DNA from: CALMFG01 sp963674805
Lineage (GTDB): Bacteria > Bacillota > Clostridia > Christensenellales > CALMFG01
DNA: 64,000 nucleotides
Direction: 5' to 3'
NCBI GenBank assembly: GCA_963674805.2
Contig: CAXXNY010000016.1
Location: forward strand, 558,001 to 622,000
The notes below the pieces were generated by a model that ran no database searches, was not told the DNA's origin, and saw nothing but the letters and a program-made list of their open reading frames with translations. A program made the translations under genes and the position numbers. Below, one piece after another: positions 63,746 through 64,000 of the stretch (position 1 is its first letter; each line of letters begins with the position of its first letter).

Positions 63746-64000
63746 TTAAGATTTTTTATATTCTGCCGGTTCATAAGCCACAGGGTTCTGTGCTTCGTGT
63801 TCATGATCCGGGCCTGCGTAAACGCGTAAGTTCTTTAACATCTGGCTGCCGAGCTTGTTCTTTGGCAGCATTCTGCGTACGGCATTCATAAACAGAAACT
63901 CTGGTTTGGTTTCCATCATTTTTCCGTAAGAGACTTCTTTTAAACCGCCGACGTGTCCGGTGTGCTTACGGTAAAACTTCTGCTGAAGCTTTTTACCCGT
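63746..64000 (-). CDS. rplM: 50S ribosomal protein L13 (5' end outside window)
   Basis: The last 84 codons of L13 read on the minus strand: TGKKLQQKFYRKHTGHVGGLKE, then the signature MLPKNKLGSQMLKNLRVYAGPDHEHEAQNP. The gene starts beyond the right edge of the window. The C-terminal VAYEPAEYKKS extension is slightly longer than in many relatives. It is the first gene of the rplM-rpsI pair. Confidence 0.96.
   Translation of the reverse strand, partial: TGKKLQQKFYRKHTGHVGGLKEVSYGKMMETKPEFLFMNAVRRMLPKNKLGSQMLKNLRVYAGPDHEHEAQNPVAYEPAEYKKS

Overview
The window reads as a stretch of the main chromosome of an anaerobic Bacillota (Clostridia-type) bacterium of mid GC content. The evidence is an oxygen-sensitive class III ribonucleotide reductase, AddAB instead of RecBCD, a YabM-YabN(MazG)-HU gene order, a TRAP (MtrB) regulator, a KtrAB potassium system, and two molybdenum hydroxylase systems, one of the fused selenium-dependent type. 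No phage, insertion sequence, CRISPR array or plasmid gene was seen. Many genes (an Orn/Lys/Arg decarboxylase, rsmA, yabM-yabN, serS, an rRNA operon) have origin-proximal relatives in Bacillus. A near-consensus parS site at 56.9 kb agrees with an origin-proximal position; this placement is inference.

Layout. 1-1.5 kb: a truncated PLP decarboxylase and a small membrane protein. 1.6-7.0 kb: a complete minus-strand 16S-tRNA-Ile-tRNA-Ala-23S-5S operon with promoter and terminator. 7.1-11.7 kb: a membrane protein, HU, MazG fusion and a lipid-linked-sugar flippase. 11.9-19.0 kb: minus-strand dihydropyrimidinase, a YegP-like protein, a three-subunit molybdenum hydroxylase, an aminotransferase and an Lrp regulator. 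19.2-23.0 kb: a glycosyltransferase followed by a fused selenium-dependent-type xanthine dehydrogenase. 23.1-25.6 kb: two tandem paralogous zinc-ribbon membrane proteins of unknown function. 25.7-33.5 kb: pfkA, mtrB and dnaE, then an aldo/keto reductase and aconitase. 33.8-44.8 kb: ychF, nrdDG and addBA, all on plus. 44.8-49.8 kb: a DnaA-box cluster, eno, an aminotransferase, a decayed PEPCK-like gene, rsmA and a candidate structured RNA. 49.9-57 kb: a lipoprotein class B PBP, cysD-cysNC-cysQ, and corA with a putative leader peptide. 57-64 kb: a YgjP-type metalloprotease, serS, queT, a secreted protein, ktrA/ktrB, a BrkB-family protein, rpsI and the 3' end of rplM.

How the genes fit together. 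The molybdenum hydroxylases, dihydropyrimidinase and aminotransferase suggest anaerobic purine or N-heterocycle catabolism. NrdD with its activase supplies dNTPs anaerobically. CysD/CysNC/CysQ make PAPS and recycle PAP, but no PAPS reductase is visible here.

The points most worth a second look are: the candidate ~250-nt structured RNA at 49.5-49.8 kb with a consensus promoter and terminator; the putative acidic/proline leader peptide before corA; the hybrid parS-like palindrome; the DnaA-box cluster between convergent genes at 44.9 kb; TRAP encoded between dnaE and pfkA; and the tandem zinc-ribbon/beta-repeat proteins. All function calls come from reading motifs. No database search was run.
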